Assembly: GCA_017882375.1 (NCBI GenBank)
Contig: JADGPP010000002.1
Span: 35,256-99,255, forward strand
DNA: 64,000 bases
Direction: 5' to 3'
Source: Solirubrobacteraceae bacterium
GTDB taxonomy: Bacteria; Actinomycetota; Thermoleophilia; Solirubrobacterales; Solirubrobacteraceae
Part shown: positions 42,753-51,778 of the stretch, piece after piece
Position numbering within the stretch: position 1 is the stretch's first letter
How the letters are laid out: each line of letters opens with the position of its first letter
Made by a program: the position numbers and the translations under genes
The notes under the pieces: generated by a model
Database searches by the model: none
Seen by the model: the letters and a program-made list of their open reading frames with translations, nothing else
Told to the model about the DNA's origin: nothing

Positions 42753-44483
42753 TCAGGGCTTCTGCGGATGCCCGCTGGGTGCTTCGTGGGCGCCACCGGC
42801 CGACGCGCCCTGTTCGCCCTGACCGTGGGAAGAGCCGCCGGCACTGCCGGCGCTGGGACCAGGTGCGCCCGGCGGCGAAGCGCCTTCCCCGTGGCCGCCG
42901 GCGGATTGGCCCGGCGGATTGCCGGTGGTGGGGCTGTTGGCGTTTGCGCTGCCCGCCGTGTTCCCGTTGCCCGGCGCGACGCCGTGCCCGCCGGCGCCTT
43001 CGCCGTTTGGATGCGCTGCCGGGCTGCCCGCCGCCGAGCTCGGGCCGTTGCCGTGGGCTTGGCCACTCTGGCCATGGGATGCGCCGTTGCCGTTGCCGTT
43101 GCCGTTGCCGTGGGCTTGGCCGCTACTGCCGTGGGCTGTCCCGTTGCCGTGGGCTCCTGCGCTCTTGCCGTGGGCCGTGGCGCTGCCGTGAGCTTCGCTG
43201 CTCTTGCCTTTGGCTTCTTCGCTGTTTCCGCGGCCGAGGCCGTTGCCATGAGCTTCGGCGCTCTTTCCCGGACCTGCGCCGCTGCTCTGCATTTGCGCGC
43301 CCTTGCCGTGACCGGCGCCGGCGGCGCTGGCGGTTCTGGACGACCTCGTGGGGCGATCGGTGGCCGGCCTCTGCCCCGTCTGCTTGGCGTCTCCCGCACC
43401 GCCAGCCCGCAGGGACACTGCCGCGTTGGCGCTGGTGTCGCGCGTGGCGAGTCCGTGCAAGCCGGCTGCATCGGCCGCAAGGCGCAGGCGTGTCACAGAG
43501 CGCGGGGGGCTCGTCGCAGCCGTGCTCAGCGCCAGCGTCCCGGCACCGGTTCCGACGCCCACGCCGGCTACGCCGATGAGCAGCTTGGCCACCAGCGCCT
43601 TGGCTCCGGTGCCGGCGAGCTCCGCGGTCGTTCCCGCGACCGATGCCCCGACGGTCGCGCCGCCCATGCACGTCCCGGCGCCGGGCGCGTTGCCCGCCGC
43701 CGCGTCGAGCACCCGGCGCTTGAGTGCCAGCGTAGGCGCCAGCGGAAGCAGGATGCCCAGCTGCCCGCGCTGACGGGATAGCTCGGCGGCGTAGTCGCGA
43801 CAGCCCTCACACGAGCGCAGATGGCGTCGAAGCTTGCCTTTCAGCAGCGCTGCGCCGCGAGCCGTGGAGAGCTCCATGCGTATCTCCGCGCAGTCGACGC
43901 TGCGCGCGACCCGCTCGGAGATCAGGCTCGACCGCGCCTGATAGATGTAGGACTTGACCCTCTCGGCGGGGATTCCGAGCACCGTGCCGATCTCACCGTG
44001 ACTGAGTCCGTGCAGCTCGGCCAGGACCAGCGCGGTCCGCTGGCGCTCGGGCAGATCGAGCATCGTCGCGACCACCTGGCGCAGGTTCTCGCGCTGCTCG
44101 GCCTGCACCGCCGGATCCTCGCCCGCCACGGCCGCCTCGTGGATCTCCGTCGTCGGTCGGCGCTTGCGCAGGATGCTCAGCGAGGCGTTGCGAGCGATCG
44201 AGAAGAGCCACGGGCGCAGATCCACGCGCCGCTCGTCGGCCATCAGCGCTCTGTACGCCGACGCGAACGTCGATTGCACGGCGTCCTCGGCGTCGTGCTT
44301 GGAGTCCAGGATGTAGCTGCAGAACACCAGCAGCTCGCGAGCGTGGCGGTCATAGAGGATCTCAAACGCCGTCAGGTCGCCGCGGCGCACGAGCGCAACG
44401 AGGCGGTCATCCGCCGCAAAACGAGGCCACACGCGACCACGAGCGCCGGGCACGACTGCGGCTGCTCGATGGCGATTGACCAA
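42753..44483 (-). CDS. ECF sigma factor fused to zinc-finger anti-sigma domain, membrane segment and repeat tail
   Basis: 576 residues. Sigma region 2 (about 25-108) includes DLTAFEILYDRHARELL and DAEDAVQSTFASAYRAL; region 4 (about 130-187) has LPERQRTALVLAELHGLSHGEIG and RVKSYIYQARSSL. A ZAS zinc finger follows (about 192-222) with HLRSCEGC. A hydrophobic segment (about 289-312, ALVAKLLIGVAGVGVGTG) likely crosses the membrane. The remaining ~200 residues are a low-complexity tail with HGKS/HGNG units every 6-7 residues (43043-43310) and a Gly/Pro/Ser-rich end. ECF52/53 groups in actinobacteria have a comparable sigma-zinc finger-membrane layout. The TTG at 44483 has GGGAG upstream. A weak promoter (TTGACC at 44584-44589, TAGAGT at 44559-44564) is possible. 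Confidence 0.85.
   Translation of the reverse strand: MVNRHRAAAVVPGARGRVWPRFAADDRLVALVRRGDLTAFEILYDRHARELLVFCSYILDSKHDAEDAVQSTFASAYRALMADERRVDLRPWLFSIARNASLSILRKRRPTTEIHEAAVAGEDPAVQAEQRENLRQVVATMLDLPERQRTALVLAELHGLSHGEIGTVLGIPAERVKSYIYQARSSLISERVARSVDCAEIRMELSTARGAALLKGKLRRHLRSCEGCRDYAAELSRQRGQLGILLPLAPTLALKRRVLDAAAGNAPGAGTCMGGATVGASVAGTTAELAGTGAKALVAKLLIGVAGVGVGTGAGTLALSTAATSPPRSVTRLRLAADAAGLHGLATRDTSANAAVSLRAGGAGDAKQTGQRPATDRPTRSSRTASAAGAGHGKGAQMQSSGAGPGKSAEAHGNGLGRGNSEEAKGKSSEAHGSATAHGKSAGAHGNGTAHGSSGQAHGNGNGNGNGASHGQSGQAHGNGPSSAAGSPAAHPNGEGAGGHGVAPGNGNTAGSANANSPTTGNPPGQSAGGHGEGASPPGAPGPSAGSAGGSSHGQGEQGASAGGAHEAPSGHPQKP
43043..43310 (-). repeat. In-frame HG(K/N/S)-type repeats in the sigma factor tail
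   Basis: About a dozen degenerate units of 18-21 nt encode AHGNG, AHGKS, AHGSS and GNGNGNGNG. It is coding sequence, not an intergenic repeat. The units are less regular than those at 44616-44945 but have the same His-Gly-Lys/Asn/Ser character. Confidence 0.7.
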
Positions 44484-44609
44484 TCCCTCTCCCGATGTCT
44501 CGTGAGCGCGGGTTCGGACCCGTTGTCTTGCCGCCCGCCTTCGCGTCTCCGCTAAGAAACTCTACCTTACCCAATTGTCAGGCGGTCAAACCGGGATCCG
44601 TGTTGGACG

Positions 44610-46529
44610 CTAGGTGTGCCCGTGCGCTTCTTCGCTCTTTCCGTGCGCTTCTTCGCCGCCGCCGTGAGCTTCTTCGGCCTTGCCACCGCTGCTTTCACCG
44701 CTTTTTCCGGGAGCTTCTTCGGAGTTGCCGTGCGGCGTTTCGCCTTTCCCCGGCGCTTCTTCGCTCTTGCCATGCGGTGCTTCGCTGTTGCCGTGAGCTT
44801 CTTCGCTGTTGCCGTGGGGTTCTTCGCTTTTTCCGTGCGGCGCTCCGGCTTTGCCGTGGGCTTCTTCGCTTTTGCCGTGCGGCACTCCGGCTTTGCCGTG
44901 CGCTTCTTCGCTTTTGCCGTGCGGCGCTCCGGCTTTGCCTTGCGCGACTTCCCGAATGCTGTGCGGCGTTTCGCTTCGTCCGAGGGTCGTCTCGCTGCCG
45001 CCGTGGATCGCGCTGCTCTTGCCTGGCGCGCCAGCTGCCGCCTGCCCAGCGCCGCCAGCGATGCTGCCTTGCGGCGCCTGCGCTGCGGTCACGCCGCCAA
45101 CCGATCGAATCGATGGCTGGGCCGGCGAGCTGCTGCGCGAGAGCAGCCCCGCCCCGGCGGCACGCCCTCTGGCCCGCTGGCGCGCGCTCGCCGTCGTCCC
45201 TGAGGTCAGCCCCAGCGCAAGGGCCTGATTCGGACGTCCGAGCGCCGCCGCCGCCGATACTTCGGGCGACCCTGTGGAGCTCTGCTTGGCCGGGAGCGCG
45301 AGCGGCGACGTCGCCGCAGCCGTACCGCCGACCAGCGCGGCGACGGCCAGCATCTTGGCAGCCGAAGCGACGCTCCCGACGCTTCCGCCGAGCCAGGAGA
45401 CCGCTCGCTCGGGAAGGCCTGCAAGAAATGCCCAGAGCGCGATCGGACGACGGCCGGCATAGTGGCTGCAGAACGCCCGCACTACCGCCGCGTCGAGCGT
45501 CGTGCCCGCCTCTGCCTGGAGGATGTCGATCGCCCTCCTGTGGGGGCTGGCGGGCCGATACGGACGCGCTGAGGACATTGCGTCGAACGTGTCGGCTACA
45601 GCGACGATCCGTGCACCCAGCGGGATGCTCTCAGCTGTCAGAGCGTCGGGATAGCCGGAGCCGTCGAGACGCTCGTGATGATGGCGCACGATCGAGGTCA
45701 GCTCCTGATCGCCGAGGACCGAGGCCATCTCCCCGCCGTCGCCGGGATGGCGCTTGATGACCGCGTACTCCTCGTCTGTCAAACGCGCCGGCTTGTGCAG
45801 GATCGCCTTTGGCGTGTTGACCTTGCCGACGTCGTGGATCGCGGCTGCGGTGCGGATCCGGGCCACTTCCGCGCCGGGCAGTCCCATCCGCCGCGCGATC
45901 ATCCAAGAATGGCGCGCCACCCGGCGGGAGTGACCATGCAGATAGGGATCGCGCGTCTCCATGCCCGCGACGAGCCTCTCCAGCAGCTTGGCCTGGCGCT
46001 TGGCGCTCGCGGCGCCGGGTGCGTCGTCTCGTGCTTCGCCGATCGGGCCGAGGATGTCGTGGGCCGAAGCCAAGCGATGCTCGCTGTAGCGCCGGTGCAG
46101 AAAGCCCCACAGCATCAACTCGCTGAACAGGAGATCTTCAGACGCCGGCCGCCTCTCCCACAGAAAGCACCCCAGCTGCGAGGCGCAGAGCGACAGCGCC
46201 ATGCCGAGCGCGACGCAAACGACCACTGAGGAGATCGCGCCGGAGCCACGAAGCCACCACACGATCGCCACCGGAAGCCCGGTGACCAGGAGCGTCGCCG
46301 TGGCGACCTGGGCCCACTGCTTGATCGAGGACGATCGGCGTTCGTGGCGAGACCGAGCCGCTGGACGCTCGCGTCCGACCCCCTCGTTCGCGCCGGGCGG
46401 CGCATCGCACACTGCAAGACGAGACGAAAGCACGCTAGCTCCTCTGTTGGGTCTGCTGGCGGCCGAGCTATCTCGAATGAGACCTCTTAGCTTTGCGTCC
46501 TCGCCTCGCGACGAGTTTGCCTTTTTCAA
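44610..46529 (-). CDS. Membrane HD-GYP phosphodiesterase with extracytoplasmic HGKSEEA repeat tail
   Basis: 639 residues. Two membrane helices at about 72-92 and 97-118 (ATATLLVTGLPVAIVWWL, SVVVCVALGMALSLCA). A cytoplasmic HD-GYP domain (about 185-330) contains LHGHSRRVARHSWMIA, AAAIHDVGKVNTPKAIL, VRHHHERLDGSGYP and PLGARIVAVADTFDAM, so the metal ligands for hydrolysing cyclic di-GMP are present. A third hydrophobic segment (about 385-405, MLAVAALVGGTAAATSPLAL) leads to a Ser/Ala/Gly-rich tail ending in about 14 heptads related to HGKSEEA. The ATG overlaps the GGDEF/HD-GYP gene by 4 nt. The tail is acidic-basic mixed and His-rich, perhaps binding metal or glycan; that is inference. Confidence 0.85.
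   Translation of the reverse strand: MKKANSSRGEDAKLRGLIRDSSAASRPNRGASVLSSRLAVCDAPPGANEGVGRERPAARSRHERRSSSIKQWAQVATATLLVTGLPVAIVWWLRGSGAISSVVVCVALGMALSLCASQLGCFLWERRPASEDLLFSELMLWGFLHRRYSEHRLASAHDILGPIGEARDDAPGAASAKRQAKLLERLVAGMETRDPYLHGHSRRVARHSWMIARRMGLPGAEVARIRTAAAIHDVGKVNTPKAILHKPARLTDEEYAVIKRHPGDGGEMASVLGDQELTSIVRHHHERLDGSGYPDALTAESIPLGARIVAVADTFDAMSSARPYRPASPHRRAIDILQAEAGTTLDAAVVRAFCSHYAGRRPIALWAFLAGLPERAVSWLGGSVGSVASAAKMLAVAALVGGTAAATSPLALPAKQSSTGSPEVSAAAALGRPNQALALGLTSGTTASARQRARGRAAGAGLLSRSSSPAQPSIRSVGGVTAAQAPQGSIAGGAGQAAAGAPGKSSAIHGGSETTLGRSETPHSIREVAQGKAGAPHGKSEEAHGKAGVPHGKSEEAHGKAGAPHGKSEEPHGNSEEAHGNSEAPHGKSEEAPGKGETPHGNSEEAPGKSGESSGGKAEEAHGGGEEAHGKSEEAHGHT
44616..44945 (-). repeat. 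21-bp tandem repeats encoding HGKSEEA heptads
   Basis: Minus-strand coding sequence with about 14 units of 21 nt whose products read HGKSEEA, HGKAGVP, HGKAGAP, HGNSEEA, PGKGETP and similar. Plus-strand copies read as variants of CTTCTTCGCTTTTGCCGTG. Unit lengths stay a multiple of three, so copy-number changes keep the frame. Confidence 0.85.
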
Positions 46530-48769
46530 TCTGGTGGGTCGGTGACTTGAGTCTGGTGTAGACGCTGTCGGCGCCAGGGGTCAATAGACGCATGTTCGAG
46601 TTCGCCGCTCGGTCCGTTCTGGCGGTCACCCGCCTTGCGACCCGTCAACTTGCCTTCGCCGGCTCTGTCGCGCCGGCGCGTTGGAGGGCGCTCGTCCTTG
46701 ACGGACACGCTGGCCTTCGGCGACGGCACGCTCTCGTCTTCGGAGTGCCCTTCGACGTGCTCGCACAGCGCCTCGACGACCTCCGGATCGAATTGCGTGC
46801 CGGCGTTCTCGCGCAGCTCGGCCAGCGCGGCCCCAGTCGAGCGCGCCGCGTCGTAGGAGCGCTCGGAGACCATCGCGTCAAAGGCATCGCACGCAGCGAT
46901 GACGCGCGATCCGAGCGGTATCTCCGTGCCGGACAGGCCGTCGGGATAGCCGCCGCCGTCCCATCGCTCGTGGCTGGAGCGAACCAGGCGCCCAACCGGT
47001 CGCAGCGCCGGTGCGGCGTTGAGGATCCGCTCGCCGATGATCGTGTGCTGGCGCATCAGGCGCCACTCGCTGTCGGTCAACGGCCCCGGCTTGTTGAGCA
47101 CCTGGTCAGGAACGGCGAGCTTGCCCAGATCGTGAAGCTCGGCAGCGCGGCGAAGCTCGTCGAGCTGTTCGGAGTTCAGCTCGAACTGGCGACCGATAGC
47201 CGTTGCCAGTAACCCTACGTCACATACGTGATCGTGCAGGCTCGGTTCGCGCTCGGTCAGGAGCTGCATCAGCACGCTCTGCTGCATCAGCACGGTCTGT
47301 GCCCGCGCCCGCGTCGAGCGACCGGCGCCCGACTTGTCGGCGTACATGCGCTCGTCTGCCAGGTTCAAGGCGACGCTCACCGTGTCGGCGTCCTGCGGCA
47401 GGATCACCACGCCGCAGGAGGCGGTCACGGTGAAGCCGCTGCCGTGCTCGGTCAGCGCGCTCTGGGCTCTGACCACGACATCGTCATCGCGGGGGTAACG
47501 ACCCGTCAGCAGCACGCAGAACTCGTCACCGCCGAGGCGGTAGGCCTCCCCCTCCCCCGCGACGGCCGTCGCCAGGGACTTTCCGAGACGGACCAGCAGG
47601 GCGTCTCCCGCCCCGTGGCCAAAGCTGTCGTTGTAGCGCTTGAAGCCATCGAGGTCGAAGAACGCGAGTGTCGAGGCGAGGCCGCGCCTGGCGCACGCCA
47701 GCGCCACCTCCAGGTCGTCCATCAGCTGCCGCCGGTTGCCGAGCTGGGTCAACGCGTCGGTCGTCGCGTCGCGCGTTTCGCGCCTGAGCATGCGCACGTT
47801 CTCGCGATAGGTGAGCCCCGCGCGCGTTCCGGCCGCCAGCAGCGCGAGGGTTGCCAACGCCACCGCCAGGCGGGTAAGGGGATGGATCGACGCGCTGACC
47901 AGCAGGGCGAGTGCGAGCAGCGCGAATGCGGCGGGAAGGACGATCGTGTGACGCCCGACGACGTTGCGCGCGCGCCGATTCGACCCCGGCTGCCACGCCG
48001 CAAGGGCGATCACCGCCATCGAGGCCGGCCACAGCGTGTCGAGCAGGTTGCCTTCCACGTAGGTGCCCTTGGCCACCTGGTAGACGTAGAGCATGTCCGC
48101 CATCGCGTTCAAGGCGATCCCCACGCCGAGCAGCAGCCATTGCCGGCCGGGCCGCCAACCCGACAGGGCAAAGCCGACGGCGATGAACACGAGCAACAGG
48201 AAATCGCCGAACGGGTAGGCCAGGTTCACGCCCACCGACGCGGCGTTGCCGCTGGCCGCGCCGAGCACCGCCGGAAAGACCAGATCAGCGCCGAGCGCCG
48301 CCATCGCCAGGCCGACGACGATGCCGTCGAGCCACACCGCCGCGCCGGTGTGGCGAAAGTGCGAGCGCATCAGCAGCGTCAGGCCGGCGTACATCGCCGG
48401 GTACAACGTCAGATAGAGCGCGTCGGCGATCGACGGATACGGCGGATTGGCCACGTTGCCCAGCCAGATCGTCCAGACGAAGTCACCGCCCGTCCAGGCC
48501 AGCAGCGCCGCGCTGATCAGCAGCCACGCGGCCCGATTCCCGCGTCGTCGCAATGCGCGCGCGACGCAGAGGCCCACGGCGACGAGCTCGATGCTCATGT
48601 AGACCCAATCGTTGGCGAAGTCGTCGAGGCCCGAGCCCCCGAGCCCTGTGGTCGCGTGCGCTGCGGCAAACGCGGTGGCCAAGCTCACCGCCGCGAAGGC
48701 GGCGACGAGGGCCCGAGACCTCGAGTCGAACAGCCCTCGCGTATTGACAGTTGGCAGCCGATTGCGCAC
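46526..48769 (-). CDS. Membrane GGDEF and HD-GYP dual-domain cyclic di-GMP protein
   Basis: 747 residues. The N-terminal ~320 residues hold about ten membrane helices in a sensor-like bundle. GGDEF follows (about 335-490): DALTQLGNRRQLMDDLE, FFDLDGFKRYNDSFGH and an intact active loop RLGGDEFCVLL. HD-GYP (about 500-680): HDHVCDVGLLATAIG, AAELHDLGKLAVPDQVL, SSHERWDGGGYPDGLSG and PLGSRVIAACDAFDAM. A 70-residue charged tail ends the protein. Both synthesis and degradation motifs are present, so net activity depends on the input sensed by the membrane part. Start at an ATG at 48769; it overlaps the next HD-GYP gene by 4 nt. Divergent from the thioesterase over a 228-nt gap that holds no gene I can support. 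Confidence 0.92.
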   Translation of the reverse strand: MRNRLPTVNTRGLFDSRSRALVAAFAAVSLATAFAAAHATTGLGGSGLDDFANDWVYMSIELVAVGLCVARALRRRGNRAAWLLISAALLAWTGGDFVWTIWLGNVANPPYPSIADALYLTLYPAMYAGLTLLMRSHFRHTGAAVWLDGIVVGLAMAALGADLVFPAVLGAASGNAASVGVNLAYPFGDFLLLVFIAVGFALSGWRPGRQWLLLGVGIALNAMADMLYVYQVAKGTYVEGNLLDTLWPASMAVIALAAWQPGSNRRARNVVGRHTIVLPAAFALLALALLVSASIHPLTRLAVALATLALLAAGTRAGLTYRENVRMLRRETRDATTDALTQLGNRRQLMDDLEVALACARRGLASTLAFFDLDGFKRYNDSFGHGAGDALLVRLGKSLATAVAGEGEAYRLGGDEFCVLLTGRYPRDDDVVVRAQSALTEHGSGFTVTASCGVVILPQDADTVSVALNLADERMYADKSGAGRSTRARAQTVLMQQSVLMQLLTEREPSLHDHVCDVGLLATAIGRQFELNSEQLDELRRAAELHDLGKLAVPDQVLNKPGPLTDSEWRLMRQHTIIGERILNAAPALRPVGRLVRSSHERWDGGGYPDGLSGTEIPLGSRVIAACDAFDAMVSERSYDAARSTGAALAELRENAGTQFDPEVVEALCEHVEGHSEDESVPSPKASVSVKDERPPTRRRDRAGEGKLTGRKAGDRQNGPSGELEHASIDPWRRQRLHQTQVTDPPD

Positions 48770-48997
48770 CAGGTGTCACATCGACGCGCCGTCGCCCGGC
48801 CTTGAAACGGGCTGCCCTGCGGTGGACGTGCGCTCCGGCGCCGCGGAGCGCCGGCGGTGATCGGCCGCTCACCGGCGTCTCGATTCGACATCTAAGCTAC
48901 TGCGACCTCGACCTGTGGGGAGCCCTGACGTGAACGTCGATCCGACTGCCGTCCTGATCTCTATTGGCGCCTGGCGGCGCACGGGCTGCGTGATGGC

Positions 48998-49489
48998 ATG
49001 AGCTCGGCGAGCGGTGCCGGCCGGGATCGCCGGCCCCAGAGCGCGGCGATGGGCTCCCCCTTTCCGCCGTTCGTCCACGAGTTGCGCGTGCGCTACGGCG
49101 AGTGCGATCCGCAGGGGATCGTGTTCAACGCCAACTACCTGCTCTACTTCGACGTCGCCTTCACGGAGCTGTGGCGCGCGGCGATCGGGCCGTGGCAGGA
49201 CATGGTCGACCGGGGCCTCGACGCCGTCGTGGCCGACGCGAGCATCAGCTTTCGCGCACCGGCACGCTTCGACGACGAGCTCGAGCTGAGGGCGCAGGTG
49301 ACGCGGATCGGCACGACCTCGATCACCACGCAGATCGACGTCGTGCGCGACCGCGACGTGCTCGTGTCGGGCACGCTTCGCCACGTCTGCGTCGCGACCG
49401 ACACCTGGGCGAAGACCGAGCTGCCCGACTGGATTCGCGACGGCCTGCGGCGCTTTGCCGCCGCGGACGCCGAGCGCGCCGAGGCCTAG
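48998..49489 (+). CDS. 4HBT hot-dog acyl-CoA thioesterase
   Basis: 163 residues. The YbgC-type signature VRYGECDPQGIVFNANYLLYFD includes the catalytic Asp and the helix that follows. The rest matches a hot-dog fold (ISFRAPARFDDELELRAQVT, DVLVSGTLRHVCV). It hydrolyses an acyl-CoA thioester; chain length is unknown. The ATG at 49049 (17 residues later) gives the usual short N-terminus and is an equally good start. Divergent from the GGDEF/HD-GYP gene and 173 nt ahead of the SpoIIE-type phosphatase; the gap contains TACGAT at 49581-49586 as a possible -10. Confidence 0.87.
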   Translation: MSSASGAGRDRRPQSAAMGSPFPPFVHELRVRYGECDPQGIVFNANYLLYFDVAFTELWRAAIGPWQDMVDRGLDAVVADASISFRAPARFDDELELRAQVTRIGTTSITTQIDVVRDRDVLVSGTLRHVCVATDTWAKTELPDWIRDGLRRFAAADAERAEA

Positions 49490-49662
49490 ATCGACGCCCG
49501 AGGCCCGGCCGCTGCCGATCCGCGCGCAGCGCGACGGCGCAGTTCACGGTGCACGCGCAACGCGCGCGCGATCGTGCGCCTACGATAGATGCGAGCAATC
49601 AAACGGCTTTGCCCGCAGCGGGCAGCGTGCGGGTGGATCTGTCTTGTTTGGGGAGAACGAGG

Positions 49663-51558
49663 ATGACCGATACGGCAGCGATTTCCAGGGATGAGCTGCG
49701 CATGCAGGCGCGCGGGCCTTCGCTGAGCCGGCGCGAAGTGCGCACGGCGATCCTCGCCGAGGCCGTGCTGTACGTGGTCGGCGGCCTGCTCTGCGCGACG
49801 GCGCTGCTGATCCCCCATGTGCGCGCTCCCGAGGCCGTCGCGGCGGTGGGGGTGAACGCCCAGATGGTGGCCGCGGCGCTAGTGGTCGCCGCCCGTCGCG
49901 AGCGCGGCGGGCTGGGGCTGGCGTTCGCCGGGGATCTGTGGGGCGTCGTGCTCGTCGGCGTGCTGTGCGCGGCGGCCGGCGGCGCCAGCAGCCCGTTCGC
50001 GCTGATCTACCTGTTCGCGATCGGCCACGCCGCGGGCTTTCAGCCGCGCAACCGCTACATCGTCGTGCTGATCGCCTCGCTCGTCGCATTTCTGCTGCCG
50101 CTCACCTACGAAAACGTCCCGGAAATGTTCGGTGCGGTGGCAATCGTGGGCATCGTGCTCGCCGTGCTGACCACGGTCGTGATCCATCTCGCGCTCAATG
50201 GCCTTCGCGAGCATCGGCGCCGGCTGAAATTCCTGATCGACGCGACCGCTTCGTTCGACACGTCGCTCGACCCCGCCGAGTCCCTGCGCAACCTCGCGCG
50301 CGCGGCGGTCCCCGAGCTGGCCGAGCTGTGCGTGATCGACCTGCTCGATCGCAACGGATCGGTCGCCAGCACGGTGGCGGCGGCGCTGGAGCCCGAGGTC
50401 GCCGAAGACCTGGAAGAGTTGCGCAGGCGCCTCCCGCTGGACCTCGACGGCACGCATCCGGTGGCGCGCGCGCTGGCCAGCGGCATGCCGTGCGTGGTCG
50501 ACGACCTGACCGACGAGCTCGAGCTCGCGCAGGCCGCTCAGAGCGACGAGCACCAGCGCTTCATGCGCGGCGCCGGCTACCGCTCGGCGGCCGTCTTCCC
50601 GATGATCGCGCGCGGGCGCACGCACGGCGCGATCTCCTTCCTGCACGTGCGCAGCGAGGCGCGCTACTCGCGCGGCGTGCTCGACGTGCTCGAAGACCTC
50701 AGCGGCCGCGCGGCGATGGCCTTTGACAACGCGCAGCTGTACGCCGAGCGCACACGCGTCGCGCAGACGTTGCGCCGCAGCCTGATGCCGGCGGTGCTGC
50801 CCGCGATACCGGGGCTGGAGCTGGCCAGCTACTTTCGCCCGCTCGGCGCCGGCAGCGAAGTCGGCGGCGACTTCTACGACGTGTTCGGCGACGAGCACAG
50901 CTGCTGGCTGGTCGTCGGCGACGTCTGCGGCAAGGGCGCGGAGGCCGCCGCGCTGACGGGCTTTCTGCGACACACGACCGTCGCCTACGCACGCGATGCG
51001 AACAGTCCCCGCACGGTGCTCGCCCAGGTCAACCGCGTGATGCTCGAGCAGGACTTCGAAGGCCGCTTTGCGACGGCGATCCTCGTCAACCTGCGCATTG
51101 CCGGCGGCGAGGTCGCCGTGACGATCGCCTCGGCCGGTCACCCGGCTGCGCTGCTCACGCGCAGCGACGGCGCGGCGACGCAGTTCGGCGAGCGCGGCTC
51201 GCTGCTGGGCGTGTTCGCCGACCCGATCATCGAGGAGGTCTCCACGGTGCTGCAGACCGGCGATTCGCTGGCGCTGTACACCGACGGCCTGATCGAGGCG
51301 CACGCTCCCGCGCTCACGGTGACGCCTGAGCAGATGCTCGAGCAACTGCAGCGTCGCTCGCCGGCGGGCGCTCGGGAGGCGATCGACGCGCTGCTCGGCC
51401 TGATCGAGCTCGACGAACACGTGCGCGACGACATCGCGATCCTCAGCGTGCACGTAGCGCCGGCGACGGGCACGGTCGCACAGCTGCAGCGAACGCCGAC
51501 GGCACTCGCGTCTCCCGCCGTCGCGGAGAAGCTCGATCAGGCCGAGGGCGTGGCGTGA
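49663..51558 (+). CDS. Membrane GAF/SpoIIE-type serine phosphatase (RsbU-like)
   Basis: 631 residues from the ATG at 49663 preceded by GGGGAGAACGAGG. Five membrane helices occupy about 28-180. A GAF domain follows (about 205-365, DATASFDTSLDPAESLRNLA, MIARGRTHGAISFLHV). The PP2C-like SpoIIE/RsbU domain is at about 390-590: LQRSLMP-type opening TLRRSLMPAVLPAIPGLELA, then GGDFYDVFGD (metal Asp), VVGDVCGKGAEAAALTG, TIASAGHPAALL, and DGLIEAHAP with HVRDDIAILSVHV. Such proteins dephosphorylate anti-sigma-factor antagonists of the STAS class. No partner kinase or antagonist gene is in the window. The larger in-frame opening at 49102 lies inside the thioesterase gene and is antisense-like. Confidence 0.9.
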   Translation: MTDTAAISRDELRMQARGPSLSRREVRTAILAEAVLYVVGGLLCATALLIPHVRAPEAVAAVGVNAQMVAAALVVAARRERGGLGLAFAGDLWGVVLVGVLCAAAGGASSPFALIYLFAIGHAAGFQPRNRYIVVLIASLVAFLLPLTYENVPEMFGAVAIVGIVLAVLTTVVIHLALNGLREHRRRLKFLIDATASFDTSLDPAESLRNLARAAVPELAELCVIDLLDRNGSVASTVAAALEPEVAEDLEELRRRLPLDLDGTHPVARALASGMPCVVDDLTDELELAQAAQSDEHQRFMRGAGYRSAAVFPMIARGRTHGAISFLHVRSEARYSRGVLDVLEDLSGRAAMAFDNAQLYAERTRVAQTLRRSLMPAVLPAIPGLELASYFRPLGAGSEVGGDFYDVFGDEHSCWLVVGDVCGKGAEAAALTGFLRHTTVAYARDANSPRTVLAQVNRVMLEQDFEGRFATAILVNLRIAGGEVAVTIASAGHPAALLTRSDGAATQFGERGSLLGVFADPIIEEVSTVLQTGDSLALYTDGLIEAHAPALTVTPEQMLEQLQRRSPAGAREAIDALLGLIELDEHVRDDIAILSVHVAPATGTVAQLQRTPTALASPAVAEKLDQAEGVA

Positions 51559-51562
51559 GCGC

Positions 51563-51778
51563 TCAACGCGCGGGCGTCGTGCCACTGAGCGAGCGCTTGG
51601 CGGCCGTGCCGGCGACCCGAGCCGCGGCGTCGGCGCCGGTGGTCGTCCAGGTGGCGGTGAGGGACTCCGGGGCCACGGCGGCGGCCCTCACGGTGAGCGC
51701 CGCCAGCACGCTCTGACCATCGCCGGCGATCGGGCTCGGCGTGAGCCTGACCGTCCCGCTGACCGCCACGCCGGGCAC
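51563..51778 (-). CDS. Possible small protein, weak support
   Basis: 71 residues starting at a GTG within a 333-nt gap between two plus-strand genes (51559-51891). The translation has good codon-position composition and beta-like content (GVAVSGTVRLTPSPIAGDGQ, LTATWTTTG), and the frame stays open upstream to about 51890 without a start. It could be a real small gene, the end of an unannotated protein, or chance coding appearance in high-GC DNA. I recognise no family. Nothing else is seen in this gap. Confidence 0.2.
   Translation of the reverse strand: MPGVAVSGTVRLTPSPIAGDGQSVLAALTVRAAAVAPESLTATWTTTGADAAARVAGTAAKRSLSGTTPAR

Noticed and set aside
44616-44945. Short tandem repeats that might look like a CRISPR array
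   Set aside because: Units are directly adjacent with no unique spacers, 21 bp long and in frame inside the HD-GYP coding sequence; no cas genes.
44495-45757. Plus-strand open frame of 420 codons over the repeat tail
   Set aside because: Arginine/leucine/cysteine-rich antisense translation of the HD-GYP repeats; the minus-strand gene has clear domains.
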